Origin: Silicimonas sp.
GTDB taxonomy: Bacteria > Pseudomonadota > Alphaproteobacteria > Rhodobacterales > Rhodobacteraceae
Direction: 5' to 3'
DNA length: 42,790 nt
NCBI GenBank assembly: GCA_022824315.1
Contig: JAJEAC010000067.1
Location: 1 to 42,790, forward strand
Part shown: piece by piece, positions 25,498-34,726 of the stretch
How the letters are laid out: the number at the start of each line of letters is the position of its first letter
Numbering within the stretch: the first letter of the stretch is position 1
Notes under the pieces: model-generated
What the model was told of the DNA's origin: nothing
Databases searched by the model: none
What the model saw: only the letters and a program-made list of their open reading frames with translations
Position numbers and translations under genes: made by a program

Positions 25498-26673
25498 ATG
25501 CCAGCACGGATCGACACCATTCTCGCCGCCGCCCGCGCCCACACGGACGAGGTGATCAAACCCAACGTAGACACTTGGAACAAGAACGGTGTCTGGCCAC
25601 GTGATGCGTCCGACAAGGCGGCGGCGCTGGGGCTCACCGGGTTGTATGCCCCCGAGGAGTTCGGCGGTCAGGGCTTGCCGCTAGGCGAAGGCATCCGCGT
25701 CTACGAAGAGCTGGGCAAGGGAGACGGCGCCTATGCCTTTGCGCTGTCGATGCACAATATCTGCACATATGCCGGTTGCGGCTTCGGCACTGACACCTTC
25801 AAGGAGAATTGGGGCCACGAGCTGACCTCGGGCCGCATTTTGGCAAACTTTGCGTTGACAGAGCCGCAGTCGGGCTCGGATGCGGCCAACATGTACTCGC
25901 GCGCGGCGATCAATGGCGACGGCACCTGGACCGTCAACGGTGCCAAGGCTTGGGTATCGCTGGCCGGCGAGGCCGACATCTATTTCACCGTGGTCAAGAC
26001 CACCGATGAGCCCGGCCACCACGACATGGCCATGATCGCCATTCCGGCGGACGCCGAAGGCCTTTCCTTCGGGCCGCGCTATGACACACCGTCCTATGAA
26101 TTCCTGCCGTTGAGCGAGATGTACATGAGAGATGTGGTCGTCTCAGAGGACAACATCATCTTGCCGGTGGGCAAGGGCCTCCAGGGCTCTCTGATGGCGA
26201 TCGATATCGCCCGGGTCTCGATTGCGTCTGGGTGCTGTGGTCTTATGGAGGCCGCTTTGGACACCGCGTTGAGCTATTCCAGGAACCGCAAGATGTTCGG
26301 TGGCAAGACCCTTGATCTCGACGGCATCCAGTGGATGCTGGGTGATGTGGCGACAGATCTTGAAGCTTCGCGGCTGCTTTATCGTGCGGCAGCCAATGCG
26401 CTTGGCACACCCGAAGGCCCGGTCATGGCGGCCCATGCGAAACGCTTCGTGCCCGATGCAGCGGTGAACGCGGCCAATACCTGCACGCAGGTGCTGGGCG
26501 GCATGGGGCTGCTCAAACCCTATGGCCTGGATCGCCTTTCGCGGCTTAGCCAGATGCTGCGCATCGTCGATGGCACGACCGAAATCAGCCGCGTGGTGAT
26601 CGGCCGGGCGCTGCAGAAACGCGCCAAGACCCTTCCGGACCTGCCAGTGCCCAAGGGATTCGGTGAAAGCTGA
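25498..26673 (+). CDS. acyl-CoA dehydrogenase
   Basis: This 391-aa flavoprotein oxidises an acyl-CoA to the 2-enoyl-CoA. Family motifs are [19 protein letters not shown] (FAD/substrate contact), [49 protein letters not shown], and the C-terminal [19 protein letters not shown]. In this last block the Glu of DGTTEI occupies the position usually taken as catalytic base in short-chain enzymes. The ATG at 25498 has AGGGGGA upstream; an earlier in-frame ATG at 25417 does not fit. It is first in an operon with a ligase and dmdA, so 3-methylmercaptopropionyl-CoA is a possible substrate. It is, however, about 200 residues shorter than canonical DmdC. Confidence 0.88.
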   Translation: MPARIDTILAAARAHTDEVIKPNVDTWNKNGVWPRDASDKAAALGLTGLYAPEEFGGQGLPLGEGIRVYEELGKGDGAYAFALSMHNICTYAGCGFGTDTFKENWGHELTSGRILANFALTEPQSGSDAANMYSRAAINGDGTWTVNGAKAWVSLAGEADIYFTVVKTTDEPGHHDMAMIAIPADAEGLSFGPRYDTPSYEFLPLSEMYMRDVVVSEDNIILPVGKGLQGSLMAIDIARVSIASGCCGLMEAALDTALSYSRNRKMFGGKTLDLDGIQWMLGDVATDLEASRLLYRAAANALGTPEGPVMAAHAKRFVPDAAVNAANTCTQVLGGMGLLKPYGLDRLSRLSQMLRIVDGTTEISRVVIGRALQKRAKTLPDLPVPKGFGES

Positions 26674-26718
26674 CCGCCGCGTATTTTCCCCGCACTGGTC
26701 TTTTTGGGAGGAGCGACC

Positions 26719-28344
26719 ATGCAAGAGAACTATGAAAAGTTCAAAAAGGTTTCAGCCAATTTCGTGCCGCTGTCGCCTGTATCGTTCCTGAGCCGGGCGG
26801 AAGCGCTGCACGGAGCCCGCACTGCTGTAATCTACGGTGATCTGCAGCGCAGCTGGGCGGAAATGGCGGCGCGCGTGCGTGCCGTTGCAGCCGGTCTTGT
26901 CGCGATGGGGATAGGCAAGGGCGACACCGTGTCGGTGCTCTGCCCGAACATCCCCGAACTCTTCGAACTGCATTTCGCCCTTCCGCTAAGCGGGGCGGTG
27001 ATGAACACGCTGAACACACGGCTCGAACCCAGAACGATTGCCTATGTCCTCAGTCACGCTGACACCAAGGCCGTGATCGTGGACCGGGAACTGATCCCGC
27101 TCTTGACCCGCGCCTTCGAGGAGTTGGGTCAGACTTTACCCGTCATCGAGATTGCCGATCCCAACGCGAACGTATCGCACACAATGGGTGGCCAGGACTA
27201 CGAGGACCTGTTGCAGGATGCGGAGCCCACTGGCGCCCTGGGCCTGCCGGATGACGAATGGGACGCCATTACCCTGAACTACACCTCCGGCACCTCCGGC
27301 CGACCCAAGGGTGTAGTCTATCATCACCGTGGCGCATATCTGATGGCGCTTGGAACCGTGGCGGCTTGGCAGAACCCGCACTATCCGGTCTATCTGTCGG
27401 TCGTGCCGATGTTTCACTGCAACGGCTGGGGGCATCCCTGGGTGATCGCCATGCTGGGCGGAACCATGGTCTTTACCAGAACGCCCGCGCCGGATCTGAT
27501 TCTGGACACCATCCGCACCCACGGCGTGACTCATTTTGGCGCTGCGCCAATTGTTCTGCAAATGCTCGCCGAGACCGAAACCGGTGCAACCGACCCGTTT
27601 GAGCCGGCAATCAAGGTGCTGACAGCGGGGGCACCGCCGCCGCCGACGGTTCTGGAAAAGACCAAGGCAATGGGGTTTGAAGTCATGCAGGTCTACGGGC
27701 TGACCGAGACCTATGGACACATTTCCATGTGCCTTTGGCAAGACAGCTGGGAAGAGCTGGAGGCTGGCGAGCAGGCGCAGCTTCAGGCGCAACAGGGCAT
27801 TGCCCTGCCGATGGTCGAAGCCGTCTCGGTCATTGAAGCCGAAACCGGCCAACCGGTTCGCATGGATGGCAAAACCCAAGGCGAGATCGCGGTGCGCGGC
27901 AACACCGTGATGAAGGGATATTACAAGGATCCCGATGCCACGGCAAAAGCCTTTCAAGATGGTTGGTTCTGGTCTGGCGACGCAGCCGTGGTGCATCCCG
28001 ACGGGTACATGCAAATCCGCGACCGGCTGAAGGACGTCATCATTTCAGGAGGCGAAAACATCTCGTCCGTCGAAGTCGAGGCTATCCTGTTTCGCCACCC
28101 GGCGGTCCAGATGGCAGCCGTTGTCGCGATGCCTCACGAGAAATGGGGCGAAGTGCCCTGCGCCTTTGTCGAATTGCGGCCCGGAGCGCAGGCGACCGCA
28201 GACGACATCATCAATTTTTGCCGAGAGCATCTCGCGGGCTTCAAGACTCCGAAAGCTGTCGTATTTTCCGAACTTCCCAAAACCTCTACCGGCAAGATCC
28301 AGAAGTTTCAGCTTCGCGATGCCGCGAAATCCATGAGCGCCTGA
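26719..28344 (+). CDS. dmdB: acyl-CoA ligase, DmdB-like (3-methylmercaptopropionate-CoA ligase)
   Basis: This 541-aa AMP-forming ligase activates a carboxylic acid with ATP and CoA. The P-loop is LNYTSGTSGRPKGVVYHH; later come VYGLTETYGH, the hinge GWFWSGDAAVVHPDGYMQIRDRLKD, and the catalytic Lys in PKTSTGKIQKFQLR. The length and opening (PLSPVSFLSRAEALHGARTAV) fit the DmdB-type group. Because dmdA follows with no gap, its product methylmercaptopropionate is the likely substrate; other medium-chain or aromatic acids remain possible. The ATG at 26719, with GGGAGGAG at 26707-26714, was chosen over a TTG at 26704. Confidence 0.85.
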   Translation: MQENYEKFKKVSANFVPLSPVSFLSRAEALHGARTAVIYGDLQRSWAEMAARVRAVAAGLVAMGIGKGDTVSVLCPNIPELFELHFALPLSGAVMNTLNTRLEPRTIAYVLSHADTKAVIVDRELIPLLTRAFEELGQTLPVIEIADPNANVSHTMGGQDYEDLLQDAEPTGALGLPDDEWDAITLNYTSGTSGRPKGVVYHHRGAYLMALGTVAAWQNPHYPVYLSVVPMFHCNGWGHPWVIAMLGGTMVFTRTPAPDLILDTIRTHGVTHFGAAPIVLQMLAETETGATDPFEPAIKVLTAGAPPPPTVLEKTKAMGFEVMQVYGLTETYGHISMCLWQDSWEELEAGEQAQLQAQQGIALPMVEAVSVIEAETGQPVRMDGKTQGEIAVRGNTVMKGYYKDPDATAKAFQDGWFWSGDAAVVHPDGYMQIRDRLKDVIISGGENISSVEVEAILFRHPAVQMAAVVAMPHEKWGEVPCAFVELRPGAQATADDIINFCREHLAGFKTPKAVVFSELPKTSTGKIQKFQLRDAAKSMSA

Positions 28345-29451
28345 ATGGCGCACATTGTTTCTCATTCCCGGCGCCTGCGTGACACGCCATTTACACCCGG
28401 TGTTGAAGCTGCCGGCGTCAAGGCCTACACCGTCTACAATCGCATGCTCCTGCCGACGGTCTTCGAAGATGTGGAATTTGACTACCACCATCTGAAAGAG
28501 CATGTGCAGGTCTGGGACGTATCGGTGGAACGTCAGATCGAACTCGACGGCCCGGACGCCGGACGGCTGATGCAGATGCTGACGCCGCGAGATCTGCGCA
28601 GGATGCAATCCGATCAGTGCCACTACGTGCCTATCGTCGATCAAAACGGCAAAATGCTGAACGATCCGGTGGCGATCAAGCACAGCGACACGCGCTGGTG
28701 GATCTCGATTGCCGACAGCGACCTGCTTTTCTGGGTCAAGGGGCTGGCGCTTGGCGCGGGGCTGGACGTCAACGTGTTCGAGCCGGACGTGTCGCCTCTG
28801 GCCGTGCAGGGGCCGAAGTCCGGCGCTCTGATGGAGCGGGTCTTTGGTCCCGAAGTGCATGACATCCGCTTTTTTCGCCAGATACGGCTGGCCTTCTTGG
28901 ATACCTCTTTCATCGTTGCGCGCTCGGGCTATTCGAAACAGGGCGGGTACGAAATCTATGTTGAGGGCAGTCAGCATGGCATGCCTCTCTGGGAGACCCT
29001 TTTCAAGGCTGGAGAAGACCTGAACGTGCGCCCGGGCTGCCCGAACCTGATCGAACGGATAGAGAGCGGGTTGTTGAGCTACGGCAATGACATGACCATG
29101 GACAACACCCCGTTGGAATGCGGCCTTGGCAAGTTTTGCAAGCCCGCCGAGGGACTGGAGCACATCGGCCGGGAGGCACTCGCGCTGGAAGCCGCACAGG
29201 GCCCCGCACGCCAGATTCGCGCGATTTCGATCTTGGGAGAGGCGCTCAGCCACGCCCGCACGGGTTGGCCGTTGATGAGAGACGGTGCGAGGGTCGGTCA
29301 GGTGACATCGGCGGCCTGGTCGCCGGACTTCCAGACCAACGTTTCGATCGGGATGGTGGATGCCGGCCATTGGGATCCGGGCACAGAACTGATCGTCGAG
29401 ACGCCACGAGGGCCGCGAGAGGCCCGTGTGCAAAATTGCTTTTGGAACTAG
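28345..29451 (+). CDS. dmdA: dimethylsulfoniopropionate demethylase
   Basis: This 368-aa protein belongs to the GcvT-fold, tetrahydrofolate-dependent DMSP demethylase group. It converts DMSP to methylmercaptopropionate, passing the methyl group to THF. Strong family strings are RRLRDTPFTPGVEAAGVKAY, YNRMLLPTVFEDVEFD, HLKEHVQVWDVSVERQIEL, ARSGYSKQGGYEIYVEGS, LLSYGNDMTMDNTPLECGLG, and GMVDAGHWDPGTELIVETP. They match the roseobacter DmdA pattern I know much better than glycine cleavage T protein. Its length is as expected (about 364-369 aa). The ATG follows the ligase stop with no gap. This strengthens the assignment of the operon to DMSP use. Confidence 0.92.
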   Translation: MAHIVSHSRRLRDTPFTPGVEAAGVKAYTVYNRMLLPTVFEDVEFDYHHLKEHVQVWDVSVERQIELDGPDAGRLMQMLTPRDLRRMQSDQCHYVPIVDQNGKMLNDPVAIKHSDTRWWISIADSDLLFWVKGLALGAGLDVNVFEPDVSPLAVQGPKSGALMERVFGPEVHDIRFFRQIRLAFLDTSFIVARSGYSKQGGYEIYVEGSQHGMPLWETLFKAGEDLNVRPGCPNLIERIESGLLSYGNDMTMDNTPLECGLGKFCKPAEGLEHIGREALALEAAQGPARQIRAISILGEALSHARTGWPLMRDGARVGQVTSAAWSPDFQTNVSIGMVDAGHWDPGTELIVETPRGPREARVQNCFWN

Positions 29452-29710
29452 CGCGCCCTGATCGAGCATCACTGCAGGGCACGCGCCGTCGTATTGGCGG
29501 CAGCTGGACACGGACAATGAAGCCTTGGCTACGGGAATGTAACACGATTCTGAGAGTGCGCGGCGAGCTGCCGGACTCCCGCCGCATTTGCGCAGTATTC
29601 AACAAGAACCAAATGCACGTACGCCTTTCAACAAATTGCCGCACCTTTCCAACGTGATCTCGCACGCATTCCAGGTTGATTGGACGAATTCGTTCGTTTA
29701 GTTTAGATGT

Positions 29711-30052
29711 ATGATTTCGGCTGATATTTCGTCCGCCAGCGTGTCTGGCAAGTGTCTTTCGACACTGGTAGAACTGTGTCGCACGGAATTGCGCGCGGAG
29801 GAGGTCTGGCTGTTCGGCAGCCGCGCAAGAGGCGATTGTCACGATGACTCCGATTGGGATGTCATGGCGATCATTGATGACCAGGCCTCCGATGACATGA
29901 CGGATCCGATGACGCTTTGGCAAGTCAAGAGACGTGTGGACCTTCCGCTGGACTTGCTCGCAGTCAAGAAGTCGGACTTTCTGTCAGCGCAGAATGCCGT
30001 GACGACCTTGAGCCACGAGGTGAAGCGGGAAGGCGTTCGCCTCGATGTCTAA
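29711..30052 (+). CDS. minimal nucleotidyltransferase (MNT, antitoxin-like)
   Basis: This 113-aa protein is a minimal nucleotidyltransferase of DNA-polymerase-beta fold. It has GSRARG (36-41) and the metal-binding D48-x-D50 in DDSDWDV. In HEPN/MNT pairs the MNT subunit chemically modifies or sequesters the HEPN toxin. It overlaps the next gene by 8 bases. A perfect palindrome, ACGAATTCGT, lies at 29684-29693, 17 bp before the start, and could be an operator. No strong ribosome site is visible. Confidence 0.8.
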   Translation: MISADISSASVSGKCLSTLVELCRTELRAEEVWLFGSRARGDCHDDSDWDVMAIIDDQASDDMTDPMTLWQVKRRVDLPLDLLAVKKSDFLSAQNAVTTLSHEVKREGVRLDV

Positions 30053-30524
30053 GGCGCGGGCCATCGGCTCGCATGTCAAGCTCGCATTTCACGGCGTCAA
30101 CAGTGCGAGAAAGTTTGGTCCTGATGATCGTCTGACGGCCATGCTCTTGTTCTACGCTGTTGAGAACTTGGTTATGGCGACGCTTGCATCCGAGGATATT
30201 GCGATAAGGGAATGGAGAGCGGCCGCGGGAAATCATCAGATTGACAGGATGATTGCCATCCTGCCTTCGGACTGTGCCATCAAAGGCGATCTCGACGATT
30301 TCTCACCTCTCACGGTCTATTCGACTGGATTCCGGTATCCGACTCCTTCCGGCAAGATCATGAAGGCTCCCGATGAAGACTTGACACGAAAGTGGATCGT
30401 GCAGGCAACGGAGTTCGTTACCATGTTTGGCAGGCATCTCCAGGTTGATGTCTTGAACGACGATGCCGTCGCTGGTTCCACGACTCCGTTCAGATCGAAA
30501 GATCAAGGTACGTTCGAACCGTAA
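30045..30524 (+). CDS. HEPN-like partner of the nucleotidyltransferase
   Basis: This 159-aa helical protein lies directly downstream of the MNT gene and overlaps it. The segment LTAMLLFYAVENLVMATLAS followed by NHQIDRMIAILP resembles a HEPN helical bundle (the usual pattern has an acidic helix then GHxLxxL). An R58-x5-H64 spacing (RAAAGNH) fits the loose R-x4-6-H HEPN ribonuclease motif but is not in its usual place. Function as a toxin RNase is inferred from context only. About 120 bp separate it from the tRNA. Confidence 0.6.
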   Translation: MSKARAIGSHVKLAFHGVNSARKFGPDDRLTAMLLFYAVENLVMATLASEDIAIREWRAAAGNHQIDRMIAILPSDCAIKGDLDDFSPLTVYSTGFRYPTPSGKIMKAPDEDLTRKWIVQATEFVTMFGRHLQVDVLNDDAVAGSTTPFRSKDQGTFEP

Positions 30525-30644
30525 TGGAATGCCTCCGGGCTTCTTTGCACCAGGGTTGGTGTGCGGCCACACGAGCAAGATCTTCAAAACCAACGGAAAT
30601 TTCCTGCTGTAGCCGGATTGGGAGACGCGACGTTCGACGGCAGA

Positions 30645-30734
30645 TGGCGGAGACGAAGGGATTCGAACCCTCGAGACGGTTCCCCGTCTACTCCCTTAGC
30701 AGGGGAGCGCCTTCGACCACTCGGCCACGTCTCC
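30645..30734 (-). tRNA. tRNA-Ser (GCU anticodon)
   Basis: The minus strand reads GGAGACG...CGTCTCC, a 7-bp acceptor stem, followed by G and an encoded CCA (TGG at 30645-30647). The anticodon loop CTGCTAA gives the anticodon GCU. The T arm contains GGTTCGAATCC, and the long variable arm (GTAGACGGGGAACCGTCT) is typical of a serine tRNA. The total is 90 bases including CCA. Confidence 0.95.
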
Positions 30735-31208
30735 GTCGTCGGGTCTATCGGAGCGGTCAATGTGCGGCAAGCGCGAATTCCCGTTGATCCTGTCCCGATA
30801 TGGCAATGTCTTCGAATTGAAGTCGTCGCGTGGCACTGCGATCAATCCCGGTCGCCACACAAGGTGTGATCGAAGAGGCCGCTCCAGCTGAATCTGTTGC
30901 ACGCGCATCAAACTCGCTCTGGCTTGGGACGGATTCCGCGCTCTTGCAAACTGGATTCGTGTTGCAATTCGGGTTAACTCGCTAGACGTGCATGCGTCCG
31001 GAAACGAAGCAGGGTGTTTTGGAGAGGGGACCCGCATCCCGCATTGACCGGACATTCAGGGTTTGACCAGAAGGCGTTAAGGCTATCCTAATCCTCATGC
31101 TTAAAATTGCGTTTGTTGCCAATTGCAAAGGTGCCCGACGGCGCGGCCGGGAGACATGCATGGCGTGTGGATTTGGCAGTTCCGGAGTTCGTCTGAAGTG
31201 GTCTTCTG
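30735..31208. other. 474-bp stretch without a supported gene
   Basis: This stretch should hold the tRNA promoter (minus strand) and the helicase promoter. I see no recognisable coding pattern; the open frames are short and unlike known families. There is no sign of a direct repeat of the tRNA 3' end, so no attachment site is proposed. Confidence 0.5.
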
Positions 31209-33428
31209 ATGGCTGACGCAGAGCAAGCGGAGGTTCTTTCCGGGTTCGTCGAGCGGGTCGCTTTCCATTCATCCGAGAGCGGATTCTGCGTTCTGCGCGT
31301 GAAGGCACGCGGCCATCGCGACGTTGTCACCGTCGTAGGAAATGCCGCGTTGATCTCCGCCGGTGAATGGGTAACGGCATCGGGTTCTTGGAACAACGAC
31401 CGCAACTATGGCCTTCAGTTCAAGGCGCGTTTCCTGAAGGCCTCTGCGCCGACGACGCTCGAAGGCATCGAGAAGTATCTCGGCTCAGGCATGATTCGGG
31501 GGATCGGGTCGGTTTACGCCGAACGGCTAGTCAGCCACTTTGGCAAGGACGTCTTTGACGTTATCGAGGCAAATCCCGAGCGATTGCGCGAGGTGGAAGG
31601 AATCGGGCCCATTCGTGCCGACAAGATCACGGCAAGCTGGGCAGACCAGAAGATCGTCAGGGAAATCATGATCTTCCTCCACCAGAACGGCGTCGGAACC
31701 GCACGGGCCGTCAGGATCTACAAGACCTACGGTGCCGACGCCGTACAGGTGCTGAGCGAGAATCCATATCGGCTGGCGAAGGACATCCGTGGCATCGGGT
31801 TCCGTACGGCGGACACGATCGCAGAGAAGGTCGGCATCGAAAGGACCGCCATGATCCGGGTGCGTGCAGGAATCACGTTCGCGTTAAGCGAGGCAATGGG
31901 CAATGGTCATTGCGGCTTGCCAAAGGGCGAACTGCATTCTCTGGCGGAGGAGTTGCTGGACGTGCCCGGTTCTCTTGTCGAGACAGCGATGGCGCTGGAA
32001 CTCGGGGATGGCAACGTCACGGCCGACCAGGTCGGTGATGCTGATTGCATATTTTTGACCGGCCTCTACCAGGCGGAACGCGGCATCGCGAACCACCTTC
32101 GCCGGATCAATGCGGGCGCCCTGCCATGGCCGTCAATCGATGCTGACCGGGCCTTGCCTTGGATCGAGGGCAGGACCGGGTTGACGCTTGCGTCCAGCCA
32201 GGCCGAAGCAATCCGTCTAGCGCTGACATCCAAGGTGCTGGTCATTACCGGTGGTCCAGGTGTCGGCAAGACGACCATCGTGAACTCCATCCTCCGAATT
32301 CTATCGGCGAAGAGGATGAAGCTGATGCTGTGCGCACCGACGGGACGTGCCGCGAAGCGAATGACCGAAGCCACTGGGATGGAAGCCAAGACGATCCACC
32401 GAACCCTGGAATTCGATCCCATGATTTTCGGCTTCAAGCGAAACAAGGACAATCCGCTCGACTGCGACCTTCTCGTTGTGGACGAGACCTCGATGGTCGA
32501 CGTTCCCTTGATGCAGTCGTTGCTCAGGGCACTGCCGAGCACGGCAGCCCTTCATGTCGTGGGCGACATCGACCAATTGCCCTCCGTCGGACCCGGCCAG
32601 GTGCTGGCCGACATCATTAATTCCGGGGCCGTCCCGGTTGTGCGACTTACGGAAGTGTTTCGACAGGCGGCACAGAGCAAGATCGTCATGAGTGCCCACA
32701 GGATCAACGAAGGACGCTTGCCCGACCTTTCCGCAGCGGATGGCGATGCCGATTTCTATTTCGTGCCGGCCGACAATCCGGAACAGGCTGTCCTTCGCAT
32801 CACTGAGCTCGTCAGGAACCGAATCCCGAAGCGGTTCGGGATGAACCCGATCAGGGACATCCAGGTGCTTTGCCCGATGAACCGGGGCGGCGTGGGCGCG
32901 AACTCGCTGAACATCGAATTGCAGTCCGTCCTGAATCCGCCAGGCAAACTCAAGGTCGAGCGCTTTGGCAGGACCTTTGGGACAGGCGACAAGGTCATGC
33001 AGATCGCAAACGACTACGACAAGGACATATTCAACGGCGACATTGGAATGATCACGTCTGTCGATCCGGACGAGAGCGAAATGACCGTGGAATTCGATGG
33101 CCGATCCGTCAAGATTGGATTCGGGGAACTCGACGCGCTGGTGCCGGCCTACGCGGCGACGATTCACAAGAGCCAGGGCTCGGAATACCCGGCCGTCGTC
33201 ATTCCGGTAATGACGCAGCACTACGTGATGCTGCAGCGCAACCTGATCTATACCGGTGTCACCCGCGGAAAGAGACTCGTCGTCCTGGTTGGGCAGAGGA
33301 AGGCGGTCGCAATGGCAGTCAAGAACGCTTCGGCACGGCGGAGGTGGTCAAAGCTGCATGACTGGCTTTCCGGCAATGCGGCCGATGGAAGCCTGCCGAT
33401 GACGCGGCCGGGAGATGGCTCTACCTGA
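31209..33428 (+). CDS. recD2: RecD2-type ATP-dependent DNA helicase (SF1B)
   Basis: This 739-aa protein matches RecD2-type helicases, 5'-3' translocating enzymes acting without RecBC. The first ~90 residues form an OB-like domain (SGFVERVAFHSSESGFCVLRV). Helix-hairpin-helix segments follow (GSGMIRGIGSVYAERLVSHFG, VEGIGPIRADKI, KDIRGIGFRTADTIAEK). The motor starts with Walker A GGPGVGKTT (348-356) and continues with DETSMVDVPLMQSLL (motif II), VGDIDQLPSVGPG (motif III), and IHKSQGSEYPAVVIPV and YTGVTRGKRLVVLVG near the C-terminus. All helicase motifs are present, so it appears intact. It stands alone as a transcription unit. Confidence 0.9.
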   Translation: MADAEQAEVLSGFVERVAFHSSESGFCVLRVKARGHRDVVTVVGNAALISAGEWVTASGSWNNDRNYGLQFKARFLKASAPTTLEGIEKYLGSGMIRGIGSVYAERLVSHFGKDVFDVIEANPERLREVEGIGPIRADKITASWADQKIVREIMIFLHQNGVGTARAVRIYKTYGADAVQVLSENPYRLAKDIRGIGFRTADTIAEKVGIERTAMIRVRAGITFALSEAMGNGHCGLPKGELHSLAEELLDVPGSLVETAMALELGDGNVTADQVGDADCIFLTGLYQAERGIANHLRRINAGALPWPSIDADRALPWIEGRTGLTLASSQAEAIRLALTSKVLVITGGPGVGKTTIVNSILRILSAKRMKLMLCAPTGRAAKRMTEATGMEAKTIHRTLEFDPMIFGFKRNKDNPLDCDLLVVDETSMVDVPLMQSLLRALPSTAALHVVGDIDQLPSVGPGQVLADIINSGAVPVVRLTEVFRQAAQSKIVMSAHRINEGRLPDLSAADGDADFYFVPADNPEQAVLRITELVRNRIPKRFGMNPIRDIQVLCPMNRGGVGANSLNIELQSVLNPPGKLKVERFGRTFGTGDKVMQIANDYDKDIFNGDIGMITSVDPDESEMTVEFDGRSVKIGFGELDALVPAYAATIHKSQGSEYPAVVIPVMTQHYVMLQRNLIYTGVTRGKRLVVLVGQRKAVAMAVKNASARRRWSKLHDWLSGNAADGSLPMTRPGDGST

Positions 33429-33612
33429 ACAGATTGCATCGCCGCTGTGCCTGGTACCACTGCAGTACTTGGTGTCGCGGAATGTCATGCGCGATGTTGC
33501 TGAACGGGCACGGTCAGCGTGTTCCTCGAACTGCAGGGATGCCTCTTGCCGAAAACGACGGCTCGAATTTGCGCAACGGCTCTTGCCTGCGGGACGCTGC
33601 TGCGCGGCAGGC

Positions 33613-34665
33613 CTATGGATGCCCACCGCCTGGATTGATGCGGCCAAGATTGCGAGCCTTGTTGAATTCCCGGAGCCTGCCAAGCACGTCTACGCCAAGC
33701 TGCCGATAGGTGTCGAGGATGTCCACCATCACCCAGTTCTCGCGGATCTTTCCATTCTCGATGCGCCAGAAGTCAAGCGAGCGCATCGTGATCTCCTTGC
33801 CCGACGGCGCAATGCCCAGCCAACCGTCGTGCGTCAGCGTCTGGATCATGTTGGGCCATCCGGTCACGGCGCAGTAGTTGTTGTCGCCAAAGAAATGGTA
33901 CGTGACCTGATCTGCCTTGGATCCCCGATCTGGCATCGCCTTCAGGAACGGGATCTGGTGCCAGTTGCGAAATCCGTCGATTCCCCGACCAGTGCCTATC
34001 CCTGCAGGACCGTACCAGTTCATGCGTGCGTCCCAGAAGCGTGGCATCTCCATTACCTCAGGGCCGCCTTGAGAGGGGTGCCGTTTCATGTGCTGCAGCA
34101 TGTCCACGACAATGTCCTTGCTGGCCTTGCTCTCCACGTCGTTCCTCGGCGGGCGGATCAGTCCGTCCCCCGATGAGGGGCCGGGAATGCAGAATTCGCG
34201 ACCAAGTGACGGTGCCATCGGCCATGCATTCGCTTGCATCATGACTTCGGGGACATCCCAAAGCGCCTGGTATTCGACGACCTTGCCGGCTTCGAACCGA
34301 TAGAATTCGTGAAATCGCATATGCGCCAGATGGCCCGTCGGCGGGATGTCGAGAAACGGCGCCACGAACGTGCCCATGAAGTGGCCGCCACAGCCAATCC
34401 AGTCATGCCCGTGATCGTCGTTGCCTGCCATCACGATCCAGTCACGCCTTTCTACGTCGGGCCAAGCGGACTTGAGCAATGACAGCGCCCGGTCGTGAAA
34501 CTCATCCGGTCCCGTCATGTCCCCGAACGGGTGGGCAAGGTGACACGCCGCTTCGGGGGCAAGGACCTCGCCGAGCGCCCGGCGCAATGTCGCCTCGCCC
34601 CAGTCACGCTGAGCCGTGCGCAGCGGCTCGAGGGCAGCGCGATTCAACTCGTGAACGCTGGTCAT
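33613..34665 (-). CDS. double SnoaL/NTF2-like protein at the end of the second ABC operon
   Basis: This 350-aa protein appears to contain two SnoaL-like (NTF2-fold) halves. The first has VLAPEAACHLAHPFGDMTG, then GTFVAPFLDIPPTGHLAHMRF, EFYRFEAGKVVEYQALWDVP. The second has RFWDARMNWYGPAGIGTGRG, DGWLGIAPSGKEITMRSLDFWRIENGKIRENWVMVD. Such domains include polyketide cyclases, hydratases and isomerases. The function is unknown; a hydrolase or cyclase acting on the imported compound is the simplest guess. It follows the second permease by 61 bases, on the same strand. A GGAAGAG site supports the start at 34665. Confidence 0.8.
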   Translation of the reverse strand: MTSVHELNRAALEPLRTAQRDWGEATLRRALGEVLAPEAACHLAHPFGDMTGPDEFHDRALSLLKSAWPDVERRDWIVMAGNDDHGHDWIGCGGHFMGTFVAPFLDIPPTGHLAHMRFHEFYRFEAGKVVEYQALWDVPEVMMQANAWPMAPSLGREFCIPGPSSGDGLIRPPRNDVESKASKDIVVDMLQHMKRHPSQGGPEVMEMPRFWDARMNWYGPAGIGTGRGIDGFRNWHQIPFLKAMPDRGSKADQVTYHFFGDNNYCAVTGWPNMIQTLTHDGWLGIAPSGKEITMRSLDFWRIENGKIRENWVMVDILDTYRQLGVDVLGRLREFNKARNLGRINPGGGHP

Positions 34666-34726
34666 TGCATCTTCTCTTCCAGGATTCCGAGCTGCGGACA
34701 GCGCCGCGCACTGTCAGTTGACGGGT

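Noticed and set aside
25498..26673. Canonical DmdC
   Set aside because: At 391 aa it is about 200 residues too short; it is called only as an acyl-CoA dehydrogenase.
28045..29517. A 490-aa minus-strand open frame opposite the ligase end and dmdA
   Set aside because: It is a frame shadow; dmdA and the ligase are recognisable on the plus strand.
30645..30734. A tRNA integration site for a mobile island
   Set aside because: No integrase gene or repeat of the tRNA 3' end was found in the window.
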